Source: Lentibacillus sp. JNUCC-1 (GTDB lineage: Bacteria > Bacillota > Bacilli > Bacillales > Amphibacillaceae). Taken from it: a stretch of DNA of 64,000 nucleotides. The DNA lies in contig NZ_WHOH01000001.1 of assembly GCF_009741735.1 (NCBI RefSeq), forward strand, positions 1,612,001 to 1,676,000, read 5' to 3'. The translations under genes and the position numbers were made by a program. The notes beneath the pieces were generated by a model. The model was not told the DNA's origin. It searched no databases and worked only from the letters and a program-made list of their open reading frames with translations. Positions within the stretch are counted from its first letter, which is position 1; every line of letters begins with the position of its first letter. Shown one piece after another: positions 33,906-42,220 of this stretch.

Positions 33906-34976
33906 TTATATAACTTGTTTATGTTTGGAGATGCCTGACAGGGCTTTTGCGATATTGATGCTTGCATTTAAATCCGCGTGGTTTTTATAGCTGCACTTTT
34001 TACATTTGAACCTCAAACCATTGCGGTTTTGCTTGTCACAATTTCCGCATTTACATGTTTGCGATGTATAATTTGGCACGACATATTCAACCGTGATGCC
34101 TGCCATTTCTGCTTTATACTGAATGAATGTCTGAAGCTGATGGAAACTCCAATTGTTTAGGTTTCTGCCTGCTTCTTTTTTTGATTTAGCCATGCGAATA
34201 CCTGTCAAATCTTCCATTCTGATCAGTCCAACACCGTTGGACCTGGCAAACCGTATGATTCGACGGGATATGGTATGATTCATTTCTCTCATCCAAAGGG
34301 ACTCTTTATCTTTTGATTTTTTGATAGCTTGAAGTTTTTTCAGCTTGCCCAGCTTGCGTCTTCTTGAAGAAAATCTTCTTCTTTTGAAGGCTATTTGATT
34401 GCCTTTAAAAAATAAACTTTTCGTGCCGACACTGCATGTGGCGATGTTTTTCAACCCAAGGTCAATACCCAATACCTTCTCATTGGTCGTTTTTTCTACG
34501 TCATAGGAAATGGCAATTGTCACAAACCAGCGTTCTCTCTTTTTAAAAAGGTCAACCGTACCTTGTTTGGCTTCACCGTTTAAAATCTTATCGAGCCATT
34601 TTTGCTGAAACGGTCGGACGACTAAAGGCACGCCGATGCGTTTTTCAAGTGTCGGGAAGCTGATTTTATAAAGGCTGTCATATTCTATTTTGGCGTTTTG
34701 GTTATTGAAAGCACACCAAAGTCGTTTATATCTTTTCGCTTTTTGGTGTCCCTTTTGACTTTTCACGTCTCGAATCGTTTGGTTAACAACTGCTGAGGGC
34801 AGGTGTTTGTTGGATGAGAACAGCTTGAAAACTTTGGATGTCGCTTTGTTCAGATCGTCATAAGTCAAAAGCCAATTAGCGAAATCCGTGTTTGTTTGTG
34901 TCATTGTTTGATACACATTTTGTTTTTCTATTGTCGGCTTTAGCAATTCTACTTTCAGAGAAATTGTTGGCACCAT
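33906..34976 (-). CDS. tnpB: TnpB, RNA-guided nuclease of IS1341-type element
   Basis: 356 residues, full family length. RuvC-like catalytic residues are all seen: Asp172 (GIDLG), Glu255 (RMEDLTG), Asp335 (NHADLNAS). A four-Cys zinc finger occupies 308-328 (Cys310, Cys313, Cys325, Cys328, plus Cys308). The N-terminal wedge and helical domain (LLKPTIEKQNVYQTMTQTN) are present. TnpB is the ancestor-type nuclease of Cas12 and promotes element retention by cutting at the empty donor site. It appears active. Confidence 0.92.
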   Translation of the reverse strand: MVPTISLKVELLKPTIEKQNVYQTMTQTNTDFANWLLTYDDLNKATSKVFKLFSSNKHLPSAVVNQTIRDVKSQKGHQKAKRYKRLWCAFNNQNAKIEYDSLYKISFPTLEKRIGVPLVVRPFQQKWLDKILNGEAKQGTVDLFKKRERWFVTIAISYDVEKTTNEKVLGIDLGLKNIATCSVGTKSLFFKGNQIAFKRRRFSSRRRKLGKLKKLQAIKKSKDKESLWMREMNHTISRRIIRFARSNGVGLIRMEDLTGIRMAKSKKEAGRNLNNWSFHQLQTFIQYKAEMAGITVEYVVPNYTSQTCKCGNCDKQNRNGLRFKCKKCSYKNHADLNASINIAKALSGISKHKQVI

Positions 34977-35118
34977 TTCACCTCCTCAACTGTATTATAT
35001 CAAATATAGAACATATGTTCCAGTTTTATTTTAATTGTTTTGAACCTTTTATTTTTAAGATCATGTCTTAATATATTCGCTCTCATCCCACACCTGAAGG
35101 AATGGGCTTTCCCGCTCA

Positions 35119-35325
35119 TTAGTACGGTAAAAGGTTCAATACCCAAAAGAAACTCAAAATGATAATGACGCCTATATATCCCCTGCGTTCCTCACGTTCC
35201 CAAACATTTCGATGGATCACAACATTAATGACGCCAACAGGCAAACATATAAAACACATGACATATACCCAAACTTTCCTTAAGTACCAAGGACGTTTTT
35301 GCGTTTCAGAGTGAGTGGCGGCCAT
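35119..35325 (-). pseudogene. 5' part of a small membrane-protein gene, ended at the IS
   Basis: 68 residues from ATG 35325 after AAAGGAG. Two membrane helices (VWVYVMCFICLPVGVINVVI; YIGVIIILSFFWVLNLLP). The frame closes at TAA 35119, at the IS left end. The fragment at 33657-33743 would add a third helix if the IS were removed. It could also be a complete short protein by chance. Confidence 0.55.
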
Positions 35326-35488
35326 GTTTGAAGTCTCCTTTTTAACTCCTCTTGAATTCATATAATGAGTATAACATTAATAATTCAGAATAGGTATGAT
35401 GTTTTCATGCAAGTATAGTTTCGGCAGGTTGTAAAAAGATAACATTACAATCATTACGGCTCTTTTGACGATAGAAGGTGTTTATTCA

Positions 35489-35953
35489 GTGTTCAGTGGA
35501 ACAGTCACTTTTATAATAAGCTGGTTAGCATTTTTACTATTTTCCAACAAGAAGAAATTTCCGTTGTATGTGCTCACTGGCTATGTAGGTATTATTTTGG
35601 CATTGCTTTCGGATTTAATGATATATGTTTATCCTTTATGGCATTACCCGGGGTCAAAGCTGGAAACATTTTGGATTCAATTACTGAATGCATTTGGGTT
35701 ATATTTTGTCGTGATCTACTTTTTTCTTCAGCTGCTCCCCAAAAAGCAAACTGTATTGTCGCTCGCACGCTATATATTTTATTGGTCTGTTTTCGTCATC
35801 ATGCTTGAGATGTTTTTTATGTCCACTGGCTATATTGAGCATGGCTTATGGTGGAACATAGGATTCTCGTATGCATCTGATTGGATGTTATTTATTTTCT
35901 TCTATATCCATCATAAGTGGACCTCAAGTCACTCGTTAATACATGGACGTTAA
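35489..35953 (+). CDS. CBO0543-family membrane protein (first of pair)
   Basis: 154 residues from GTG 35489, 8 bases after AGAAGGTG (TTG 35465 has no site). Five membrane helices; VYPLWHYPGS and IEHGLWWNIGFSYASDW are the Trp/Tyr-rich turns seen in CBO0543 proteins of spore-forming Firmicutes. The function is unknown. The second copy starts 27 bases later. Confidence 0.7.
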   Translation: MFSGTVTFIISWLAFLLFSNKKKFPLYVLTGYVGIILALLSDLMIYVYPLWHYPGSKLETFWIQLLNAFGLYFVVIYFFLQLLPKKQTVLSLARYIFYWSVFVIMLEMFFMSTGYIEHGLWWNIGFSYASDWMLFIFFYIHHKWTSSHSLIHGR

Positions 35954-35979
35954 TTCCAACTAAAAGGGGGGGCGCCGGG

Positions 35980-36525
35980 ATGCAGCCTACTTGGCAGGAA
36001 GTTCTTGAATTAACACAGCAGTTTAGAGATGCAAAAATAGAATATTGGTTAAACGAAAATCTGTTTACCTTCAGTTGGTGGGTTCTTTTTGTTACAACCA
36101 TTGCGGCTTTTGCAGGTTGGATCATGATTTTAGATAAAAAGAGAATATTCGAGATCATCACATACGGATGTCTTGTGACAACTCTAGCATTCACAGCAGA
36201 CTCAATAGGCGTTGCATTGGTGCTATGGAGTTACCCCAATACGTTAACACCTATTCCTGTAACTGCTGAAATACATAAGGTGCTCATGCCTGTTATTTAT
36301 ATGGTGATTTACCAGTACTTTAAAACATGGAAGACTTTTTTAAGAGCCTCCGCAATCAATGCTTTAGTGTTCGCATTTATGCTGGAGCCCCTCCTGATAT
36401 GGTTACAAATATATGAACCATATCATTGGAAACATATCTATTCAGTCGTGCCTTATTTTATAATAGCGGTTGTATTCAAGTACATGATCAACAAATTTAA
36501 ACAACTGGATCAGCATTATCAATAG
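35980..36525 (+). CDS. CBO0543-family membrane protein (second of pair)
   Basis: 181 residues from ATG 35980 after a GGGGGG-rich site. Five membrane helices; the loop LWSYPNTLTPIPVTAEIHKVLMP and end YEPYHWKHIYSVVPYFIIA match the family. It is longer at the N-terminus than the first copy (amphipathic QEVLELTQQFRDAKIEYW). Cotranscribed with 35489-35953. Confidence 0.75.
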   Translation: MQPTWQEVLELTQQFRDAKIEYWLNENLFTFSWWVLFVTTIAAFAGWIMILDKKRIFEIITYGCLVTTLAFTADSIGVALVLWSYPNTLTPIPVTAEIHKVLMPVIYMVIYQYFKTWKTFLRASAINALVFAFMLEPLLIWLQIYEPYHWKHIYSVVPYFIIAVVFKYMINKFKQLDQHYQ

Positions 36526-36596
36526 AAATTCGCTCTTGTAATCCGCCCTCAACTCCCATAGTATAGTAATTAAAAATTCGTTCGGAGGAATCAAAA

Positions 36597-37472
36597 TTGC
36601 GGATAACGAAAATAGGATTTTTAGGACCTAAGGGAACTTTCACAGAAATGGCTGCACGAACTGCTTTTCCTAGCGGTGAGCTTCACGCTTGCAAGACGAT
36701 TCCGGAATGTATGGAGGATGTTGTTCGTGGGGCGGTCGATTATTGTATCGTTCCAATTGAAAATGCCATTGAAGGCTCAGTCAACTTGACCATTGATTAT
36801 CTCGTTCATCAGCAGGCGTTGCCCATTGTTGCGGAAGTGGTTGTGCCGATCAAACAGCATCTGATGGTCCATCCGCAGCATGCCAACGCATGGCAGAACG
36901 TGACCGGTATCCATTCACATCCACAAGCCATTTCGCAGTGCCACCACTTTCTAACCGGCACATTTCCGGACGCCGGGCATACGTTCAAGAATTCCACCGC
37001 CGAAGCCGCGCAATGGGTTAAAAACCATCCCGAGGAATGCCTGGGTGCGATCGGCAATGAAGCCGCTGCCCAGCTGTATGGATTGGAGATCGTCAAATGG
37101 AACGTGCATGATTATAACAATAACCATACCCGCTTTGTAGTCTTGAGCGGCGAGAGCGCACGGCTGGAACTTGATCATAAGACTGCTTTAAAAAATAAAA
37201 CGACGATGATTATTACATTGCCGTCAAACTTCCCCGGTGCCCTTCATCAGGTGTTGTCCGCATTCATGTGGCGGCAAATCAACCTGTCTAAAATTGAATC
37301 GCGTCCAACGAAGACAGGCCTGGGCAATTATTTCTTTATCATTGATGCGGATCAGGTAAAGGATAACGTGTTGATTCCAGGGGTGCAAGCGGAATTAGAG
37401 GCACTGGGATGTCATGTGAGTATTATTGGCAGTTACCCGTGTTACAGCGCGGAGGAACGGGCTCGGGTGTAG
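36597..37472 (+). CDS. pheA: Prephenate dehydratase
   Basis: 291 residues from TTG 36597 after GGAGG. Catalytic domain (IGFLGPKGTFTEMAAR ... PIENAIEGSVNLTIDYL ... NHTRFVVLS) followed by an ACT regulatory domain (FPGALHQVLSAFMWRQINLSKIESRPTKTGLGNYFFIIDAD) that binds phenylalanine. It converts prephenate to phenylpyruvate, the phenylalanine branch. Monocistronic, 1.3 kb upstream of the tyrosine-controlled aro operon and on the same strand. Confidence 0.95.
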   Translation: MRITKIGFLGPKGTFTEMAARTAFPSGELHACKTIPECMEDVVRGAVDYCIVPIENAIEGSVNLTIDYLVHQQALPIVAEVVVPIKQHLMVHPQHANAWQNVTGIHSHPQAISQCHHFLTGTFPDAGHTFKNSTAEAAQWVKNHPEECLGAIGNEAAAQLYGLEIVKWNVHDYNNNHTRFVVLSGESARLELDHKTALKNKTTMIITLPSNFPGALHQVLSAFMWRQINLSKIESRPTKTGLGNYFFIIDADQVKDNVLIPGVQAELEALGCHVSIIGSYPCYSAEERARV

Positions 37473-37485
37473 TGGGAAAAAGGAT

Positions 37486-37527
37486 GTCAGACACTTGAAG
37501 CTTTAATGACATGGGGGAGCTGACTCC
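37486..37527. repeat. Dispersed palindromic repeat R2, copy 5 (degenerate)
   Basis: TGTCAGACACTTGAAGCTTTAATGACATGGGGGAGCTGACTCC pattern: keeps the outer GTCAG/CTGAC and AAGCTTTA. Lies between pheA and the antitoxin gene and may end both. Confidence 0.65.
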
Positions 37528-37552
37528 TCCCCTTTTGTTCAAATTACGATTC

Positions 37553-37789
37553 TTATTGATTTTCAACATACTCTACCGACAACCAGCCGTGCTCTCTTGC
37601 TAATTTCTCACCCACCTCTAATTTCGCCAATAAATTGACTGTTGCTTTCAGTTTATCTAACTCCTCAATTTTTACAATTGCATATGCTCCACGTCCGTTT
37701 TCGGTTAAATAAACCGGACTTCCCTCAGCGACCTCATTGAGTACCTCTGTATATTTTCTCAAATCCGAAATTGGTTTAATGTTAGTCAT
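37553..37789 (-). CDS. Phd/YefM-family antitoxin, apparently orphan
   Basis: 78 residues from ATG 37789 after AAGGAG. NIKPISDLRKYTEVLNEVAEGSPVYLTENGRGAYAIVKIEELDKL is the Phd DNA-binding fold. The C-terminal tail (AKLEVGEKLAREHGWLSVEYVENQ) would wrap a toxin, but no toxin gene follows before the pheA 3' end. It may neutralise a toxin elsewhere. Confidence 0.8.
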   Translation of the reverse strand: MTNIKPISDLRKYTEVLNEVAEGSPVYLTENGRGAYAIVKIEELDKLKATVNLLAKLEVGEKLAREHGWLSVEYVENQ

Positions 37790-37940
37790 AAAGATCATCT
37801 CCTTATGAAGCATTATATGCTATATGCCATAAGGTAACAATGTAGGTTCTTTTGCAGCAAGTGACCATTGTTCATTATACGTAACCCTTTTACGCAGAGG
37901 CTTCCAGTAATGCACTGAACTGACTTGTCTCAGCCTACAT

Positions 37941-38119
37941 ATGCACGTTCGTTCTCGGATTTGCACATTCAAACGCTTACATGCACACTCGGGCCCGGAT
38001 TTGCACATTCATTCCCGGATATGCACATTCAAACGTTTATTTGCACATTCATTCCCGGATTTGCACATTCAAACGTTTATTTGCACATTCACTCCTGGAT
38101 ATGCACATTCAGTTCCTCC
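37941..38119 (-). repeat. Tandem array B: nine 20-bp units, alternating types
   Basis: TTGCACATTC recurs at exact 20-base steps from 37941 to 38101. Between copies two fillers alternate, ATTCCCGGAT-like and AAACGTTTAT-like, so there is also a 40-base repeat. On the minus strand the units begin ATCCGGGAA, matching the core of arrays A and C-E. All three plus frames are open because the unit has no stops, but there is no ribosome site. It separates the antitoxin gene from the aro leader. Confidence 0.9.
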
Positions 38120-38281
38120 CGCCCTCCCACGTTATCCGATCAGGGGCGTTTTGCCGCGTCCTCTCCCCCTTCTTTCAATCTTTTTAAAAAATAATTGAAA
38201 TACCCATTGACATTCCATTCATAACCCGGTATGATGAACAGAATTAAAATTTTATTAAAAATTCAAGTTCTATAGAAAACG

Positions 38282-38523
38282 GCTATGAACGGATCACAGT
38301 AGTGTTTGATCTCCCTGTTGCAGAGAGCTGATGGTGAGTGGAAATCAGTCATAGATCAAATATGAATTACAGTCCTGGAGCTTTCTTTTTCCCGCATTCA
38401 CGTGGGAAAAAGCGGTCATTTGACCGTTATCAAATGTCGAGTGGTGAACGGTATTTCGTTCACAACAAGGGTGGTACCGCGTGTTCAAACGTCCCTGCTG
38501 ATGCGTCAGCTGGGGCGTTTTTT
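38282..38523 (+). promoter_or_regulatory. T-box riboswitch 1, tyrosine-specific (TAC)
   Basis: Stem I starts with GAACGGATCACAGTAGTG; the specifier loop contains GAAT-TAC-A with TAC at 38368-38370, followed by the expected purine. The T-box AAGGGTGGTACCGCG is at 38467-38481, and the terminator/antiterminator AACGTCCCTGCTG ... CAGCTGGGGCGTTTTTT at 38489-38523. Uncharged tRNA(Tyr) would allow read-through. Confidence 0.92.
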
Positions 38524-38540
38524 AATTTTATAATGAATAG

Positions 38541-38783
38541 GCTATGAACGGATCACAGTAGTGTTTGGTCTCCCTGTTGCAGAGAGCTGATGGTGAGTGC
38601 GAATCAGCCATAGATCAACATGAATTACAGTCCTGGAGCTTTCTTTTTCCCGCATTCATGTGAGAAAAAGCGGTCATTTGACCGTTATCAAATATCGAGT
38701 GGTGAACGGAATTTCGTTCACAACAAGGGTGGTACCGCGTGTTCAAACGTCCCTGCTGGTTATTCAGCTGGGGCGTTTTTTAT
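38541..38783 (+). promoter_or_regulatory. T-box riboswitch 2, tyrosine-specific (TAC)
   Basis: A near-copy of the first leader, offset by 259 bases, with few changes. TAC specifier at 38626-38628, T-box at 38725-38739, terminator at 38747-38783. Two T-boxes in series require tRNA binding twice, giving tighter, steeper control of the aro operon. Confidence 0.92.
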
Positions 38784-38810
38784 TTAAAAAATTTTTGGGA
38801 GGCATGTAAA

Positions 38811-39908
38811 ATGAGTTTAGAACAGTTGCGTGATCAAATAGATGCGATGAATTTGGAGCTTTTAACATTGTTAAACAAACGGGCGGAAATCGTGCAGGAA
38901 ATTGGGGCCTTGAAAAGTGAGCAAGGTGTCACCCGGTTTGACCCTGTTCGTGAACGTCAATCCCTGGACTTGATTGCTGAAAACCATACCGGTCCCTTCG
39001 CAGCAACGACGGTTCAGCATATTTTCAAGGAAATTTTCAAAGCAAGTTTGGAGCTTCAGGAGGATAATAAGAGCAAGGCGTTGCTCGTGTCCCGGGAAGC
39101 GCATCCGGAAAATACGGTTGTCGATGTGAATGGTGAGCGCATAGGAGACGGTGAACAGCGTTTCATTGTCGGACCGTGTGCTGTTGAAAGTTATGAGCAA
39201 GTAAAAGCTGTTGCCTTGGCGATGAAAGAACAAGGGCTGACCCTGATGCGTGGCGGGGCGTTCAAGCCGAGAACGTCACCGTACGACTTCCAGGGATTGG
39301 GGATTGAAGGCCTGCAGATCTTAAGAAGGGTGGCCGATGAAACGGGCATGTCGGTTGTGAGTGAGATCCTGACACCGCATGACGTGGAAACAGCATTGGA
39401 TTACGTTGATGTGATTCAAATCGGTGCCCGGAATATGCAAAACTTTGAACTGCTCAAAGCGGTCGGCGAGGTACACAAGCCTGTGCTGCTGAAGCGCGGG
39501 CTGGCAGCGACGATTGATGAATTCATGCATGCGGCGGAATACATCATGTCCCGCGGTAACGACCAAATCATTCTATGTGAGCGCGGAATTCGCACATATG
39601 AAAAAGCGACACGGAACACATTAGACATTTCAGCGGTGCCTATTTTGAAGAAAAATACTCACTTGCCAGTAGTAGTTGATGTGACCCATTCGACCGGGCG
39701 TAAAGACTTACTGCTTCCGGCAGCAAAAGCAGCACTCGCGATCGGGGCAGACGCCGTCATGGCAGAAGTGCATCCAGATCCCGCGGTGGCACTCTCAGAT
39801 TCAGCGCAGCAGATGGATATTGCGGAGTTCGAAGTGTTTCATCAGGAATTGAAGCAGATGAAGGATCGGCTTGCTGGTCCGGTTTTACAAAAAGCAGTGG
39901 ACGCATAG
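38811..39908 (+). CDS. aroA(G): DAHP synthase fused to chorismate mutase
   Basis: 365 residues from ATG 38811 after GGGAGG; an upstream in-frame extension lies inside the T-box. Residues ~1-85 are an AroQ chorismate mutase ([27 protein letters not shown]), residues ~105-360 a DAHP synthase ([47 protein letters not shown]). It condenses PEP with erythrose 4-phosphate, the first shikimate step; the mutase domain gives feedback inhibition by prephenate/chorismate in the Bacillus type. Confidence 0.95.
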   Translation: MSLEQLRDQIDAMNLELLTLLNKRAEIVQEIGALKSEQGVTRFDPVRERQSLDLIAENHTGPFAATTVQHIFKEIFKASLELQEDNKSKALLVSREAHPENTVVDVNGERIGDGEQRFIVGPCAVESYEQVKAVALAMKEQGLTLMRGGAFKPRTSPYDFQGLGIEGLQILRRVADETGMSVVSEILTPHDVETALDYVDVIQIGARNMQNFELLKAVGEVHKPVLLKRGLAATIDEFMHAAEYIMSRGNDQIILCERGIRTYEKATRNTLDISAVPILKKNTHLPVVVDVTHSTGRKDLLLPAAKAALAIGADAVMAEVHPDPAVALSDSAQQMDIAEFEVFHQELKQMKDRLAGPVLQKAVDA

Positions 39909-39920
39909 GAGGAAATAGCG

Positions 39921-41093
39921 ATGAGATTTTTAACGGCCGGGGAATCACATGGGCCTCAACTGACAACGATTATCGAAGGACTGCCGGCGGGCATGCCGTT
40001 GACGGCGGAAGATATCAATTATGAGCTGGCGCGCAGGCAAAAAGGCCATGGCCGCGGCAGACGGATGAAAATTGAAAAGGATGCAGCAGATATTACTGCT
40101 GGGGTGCGTCATGGCCATACGCTTGGCTCGCCCCTGGCGCTGAACGTCACGAATCATGACTGGAAGCACTGGACCGGCATCATGGGCATTGAGCCCATTG
40201 ACGACGATGCCGCAAGTGAGGTAAAACGGCAAGTCACACGGCCGAGACCCGGACACGCGGATCTGGCCGGTGGCATCAAGTATGGTCACAGGGATTTGCG
40301 GAATGTGCTCGAACGGTCCTCGGCACGGGAAACGACTGTCAGAGTGGCTGCGGGCGCGGTTGCGAAAAAGGTGTTAAAAGGCCTCGGGATTGAGGTCGCC
40401 GGGCATGTCGTTGAAATCGGCGGTGTGACAGCACAGCCCGCATCGTATACCGATTTGAAAGCATTACAGACCCGTACGGAGGAATCGCCTGTCCGCTGTT
40501 TTGACGAAGAGGCGGAAAAAGACATGATGGCGGCGATTGATGACGCCAAGGCAAATGGCGATTCAATTGGCGGTGTTGTTGAAGTGATTGTCGAGGGCAT
40601 GCCAGCGGGCGTGGGCAGTTATGTGCACTATGACCGCAAGCTGGATGCCAATTTGGCAAGGGCTATCATGAGCATCAATGCGTTTAAAGGCGTGGAATTC
40701 GGATTGGGATTTGAAATGGCACGCAAACCCGGCAGTCAGGTGCACGATGAAATTGCGTGGAGCGCAGAAGACGGCTATACGCGCGACACCAATCGCCTGG
40801 GCGGATTTGAAGGCGGCATGTCAACCGGAATGCCGATCGTTGTTAAAGGGGTCATGAAGCCGATTCCGACGCTGATGAAACCTTTGCAAAGTGTTGATAT
40901 CGATTCAAAAGAACCTTTTACAGCAAGCATCGAACGGTCTGACAGCTGTGCCGTGCCCGCTGCAAGTGTTGTTGCCGAAGCCATGGTAGCCTGGGAACTG
41001 GCCGCCGCGATCACCAGCCAATTTTCGAGTGACCGTTACGACGTGCTTCAGCAAGCTGTGGCTGAGCATCGGGCGCACGAGCGAACGTTTTAA
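39921..41093 (+). CDS. aroC: Chorismate synthase
   Basis: 390 residues, ATG after AGGAGG, 12 bases after aroG. Signatures: [18 protein letters not shown] at the N-terminus, [17 protein letters not shown] and [18 protein letters not shown]. Uses reduced FMN to form chorismate from EPSP. This is aroF in Bacillus nomenclature. Confidence 0.96.
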   Translation: MRFLTAGESHGPQLTTIIEGLPAGMPLTAEDINYELARRQKGHGRGRRMKIEKDAADITAGVRHGHTLGSPLALNVTNHDWKHWTGIMGIEPIDDDAASEVKRQVTRPRPGHADLAGGIKYGHRDLRNVLERSSARETTVRVAAGAVAKKVLKGLGIEVAGHVVEIGGVTAQPASYTDLKALQTRTEESPVRCFDEEAEKDMMAAIDDAKANGDSIGGVVEVIVEGMPAGVGSYVHYDRKLDANLARAIMSINAFKGVEFGLGFEMARKPGSQVHDEIAWSAEDGYTRDTNRLGGFEGGMSTGMPIVVKGVMKPIPTLMKPLQSVDIDSKEPFTASIERSDSCAVPAASVVAEAMVAWELAAAITSQFSSDRYDVLQQAVAEHRAHERTF

Positions 41094-41110
41094 CCAGAGG
41101 AGGAAGAGCG

Positions 41111-42220
41111 ATGAAATGGAAAGAACAAATGCTTCATTTGCGAGCGTATCAACCGGGAAAGTCGATTGAAGAAGTGAAGCGGGAGTACAACTTAAACAAC
41201 ATCGTCAAACTGGCGTCGAATGAAAATCCATACGGGTATTCTCCCATGGTCGATACGGCGTTAAACAACTTCGGTGACTCTTTCAGATTTTACCCGGATG
41301 GGAGCGCACAGACATTGCGTGAAAAAACAGCCGGCTTCCTGGACGTCGATCAGAACCAGTTGATTTTCACTAATGGCACAGATGAACTCGTTCAGATTGT
41401 GTCCAGGGCACTGCTGGAACCCGGAAAAAACACCGTCATGCCAACACCGACGTTTCCCCAGTATAAACATAATGCTGTGATTGAAGGCGCTGAAGTGCGA
41501 GAAGTGCCTGTCGTGGAGGGGCGTCACGATCTGTCCAAAATGCTTGCGGCCATTGACGATGAGACGGCGATTGTTTGGCTCTGCAGCCCGAACAATCCGA
41601 CTGGGATATATATGCCGCAAACGGAATTGCGGACGTTTATGGATTCGGTTCCGAGTGATGTGCTCGTGGTGTTGGACGAAGCGTATTACGAATATGTTGA
41701 TGACCCTGACGATTCGCTGGCATTGATTGACGTGTATCCCAACTTGCTCATCACGAGAACTTTTTCGAAAGGCTATGGGCTGGCCAGTTTCCGTGTCGGA
41801 TATGGCATTTCTACTGCGGAAAATATCAGCCGATTAGAACCAGCCCGACCGCCGTTTAATACTAATGCGCTGGGTCAGCTTGCGGCAGCCGCTGCTCTTG
41901 ATGATCCTGACTTTGTGGCCGAAAGCCGACAGGCAAACGCAGAAGAAAAGGAAAAGTATTATCAGTTTTGCCAGCGTCATGGGCTTTCATATTTTCCAAC
42001 CCAAGGCAACTTCATATTAATCGATCTTCAATGTGACGGGGACTTTGCAGCCGAGTTTCTGCTCAGAAGAGGGTTGATCGTGCGTTCGGGGGCCGTATTG
42101 GGTTTCCCAACGTGTGCCCGGATTACCATTGGGACGAAAGATCAAAACGAACAGGTCAGGCATGCCATTGACGAATTGAAACAGCATGTGGCGGCACAGC
42201 CCCAAGGTGACTTGGCATGA
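41111..42220 (+). CDS. hisC: Histidinol-phosphate/aromatic aminotransferase
   Basis: 369 residues. PLP fold type I: LASNENPYGYSP, SPNNPTGIYMPQTEL, VLDEAYYEYV and the Lys of TRTFSKGYGLASFRVGY. In Bacillus the hisC product in the aro cluster transaminates histidinol phosphate as well as phenylpyruvate and 4-hydroxyphenylpyruvate, which fits this tyrosine-controlled operon. Overlaps tyrA by 4 bases. Confidence 0.93.
   Translation: MKWKEQMLHLRAYQPGKSIEEVKREYNLNNIVKLASNENPYGYSPMVDTALNNFGDSFRFYPDGSAQTLREKTAGFLDVDQNQLIFTNGTDELVQIVSRALLEPGKNTVMPTPTFPQYKHNAVIEGAEVREVPVVEGRHDLSKMLAAIDDETAIVWLCSPNNPTGIYMPQTELRTFMDSVPSDVLVVLDEAYYEYVDDPDDSLALIDVYPNLLITRTFSKGYGLASFRVGYGISTAENISRLEPARPPFNTNALGQLAAAAALDDPDFVAESRQANAEEKEKYYQFCQRHGLSYFPTQGNFILIDLQCDGDFAAEFLLRRGLIVRSGAVLGFPTCARITIGTKDQNEQVRHAIDELKQHVAAQPQGDLA

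Larger units (their letters stand above)
33744..35118 (-). mobile_element. IS1341-type (IS200/IS605 family) insertion element, tnpB only
   Basis: Bounded by a right-end hairpin (CTCCCACAGCTGAAGCAGTG, 33748-33767) and a left-end hairpin (TCCCACACCTGAAGGAATGG plus GCTTTCCCGCTC, 35085-35117). It encodes only TnpB, with no TnpA transposase, so it depends on TnpA supplied in trans. Both ends share a CCCACA-CTGAAG theme typical of this family. It seems to sit in a membrane-protein gene. Confidence 0.8.

Noticed and set aside
37941..38119. CRISPR array
   Set aside because: Units are 20 bases with no unique 30-40 base spacers, no leader and no cas genes. The same applies to arrays A and C-E.
37925..38198. 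Three overlapping repetitive plus-strand frames (68-89 residues)
   Set aside because: All three frames are open only because the 20-base units of array B lack stops; typical of non-coding repeats.
38338..38547. 69-residue frame in the aro leader
   Set aside because: Lies entirely inside the first T-box.
38739..38810. N-terminal extension of the DAHP synthase
   Set aside because: It would be coded by the T-box terminator; the ATG at 38811 has the proper ribosome site and matches the family start.
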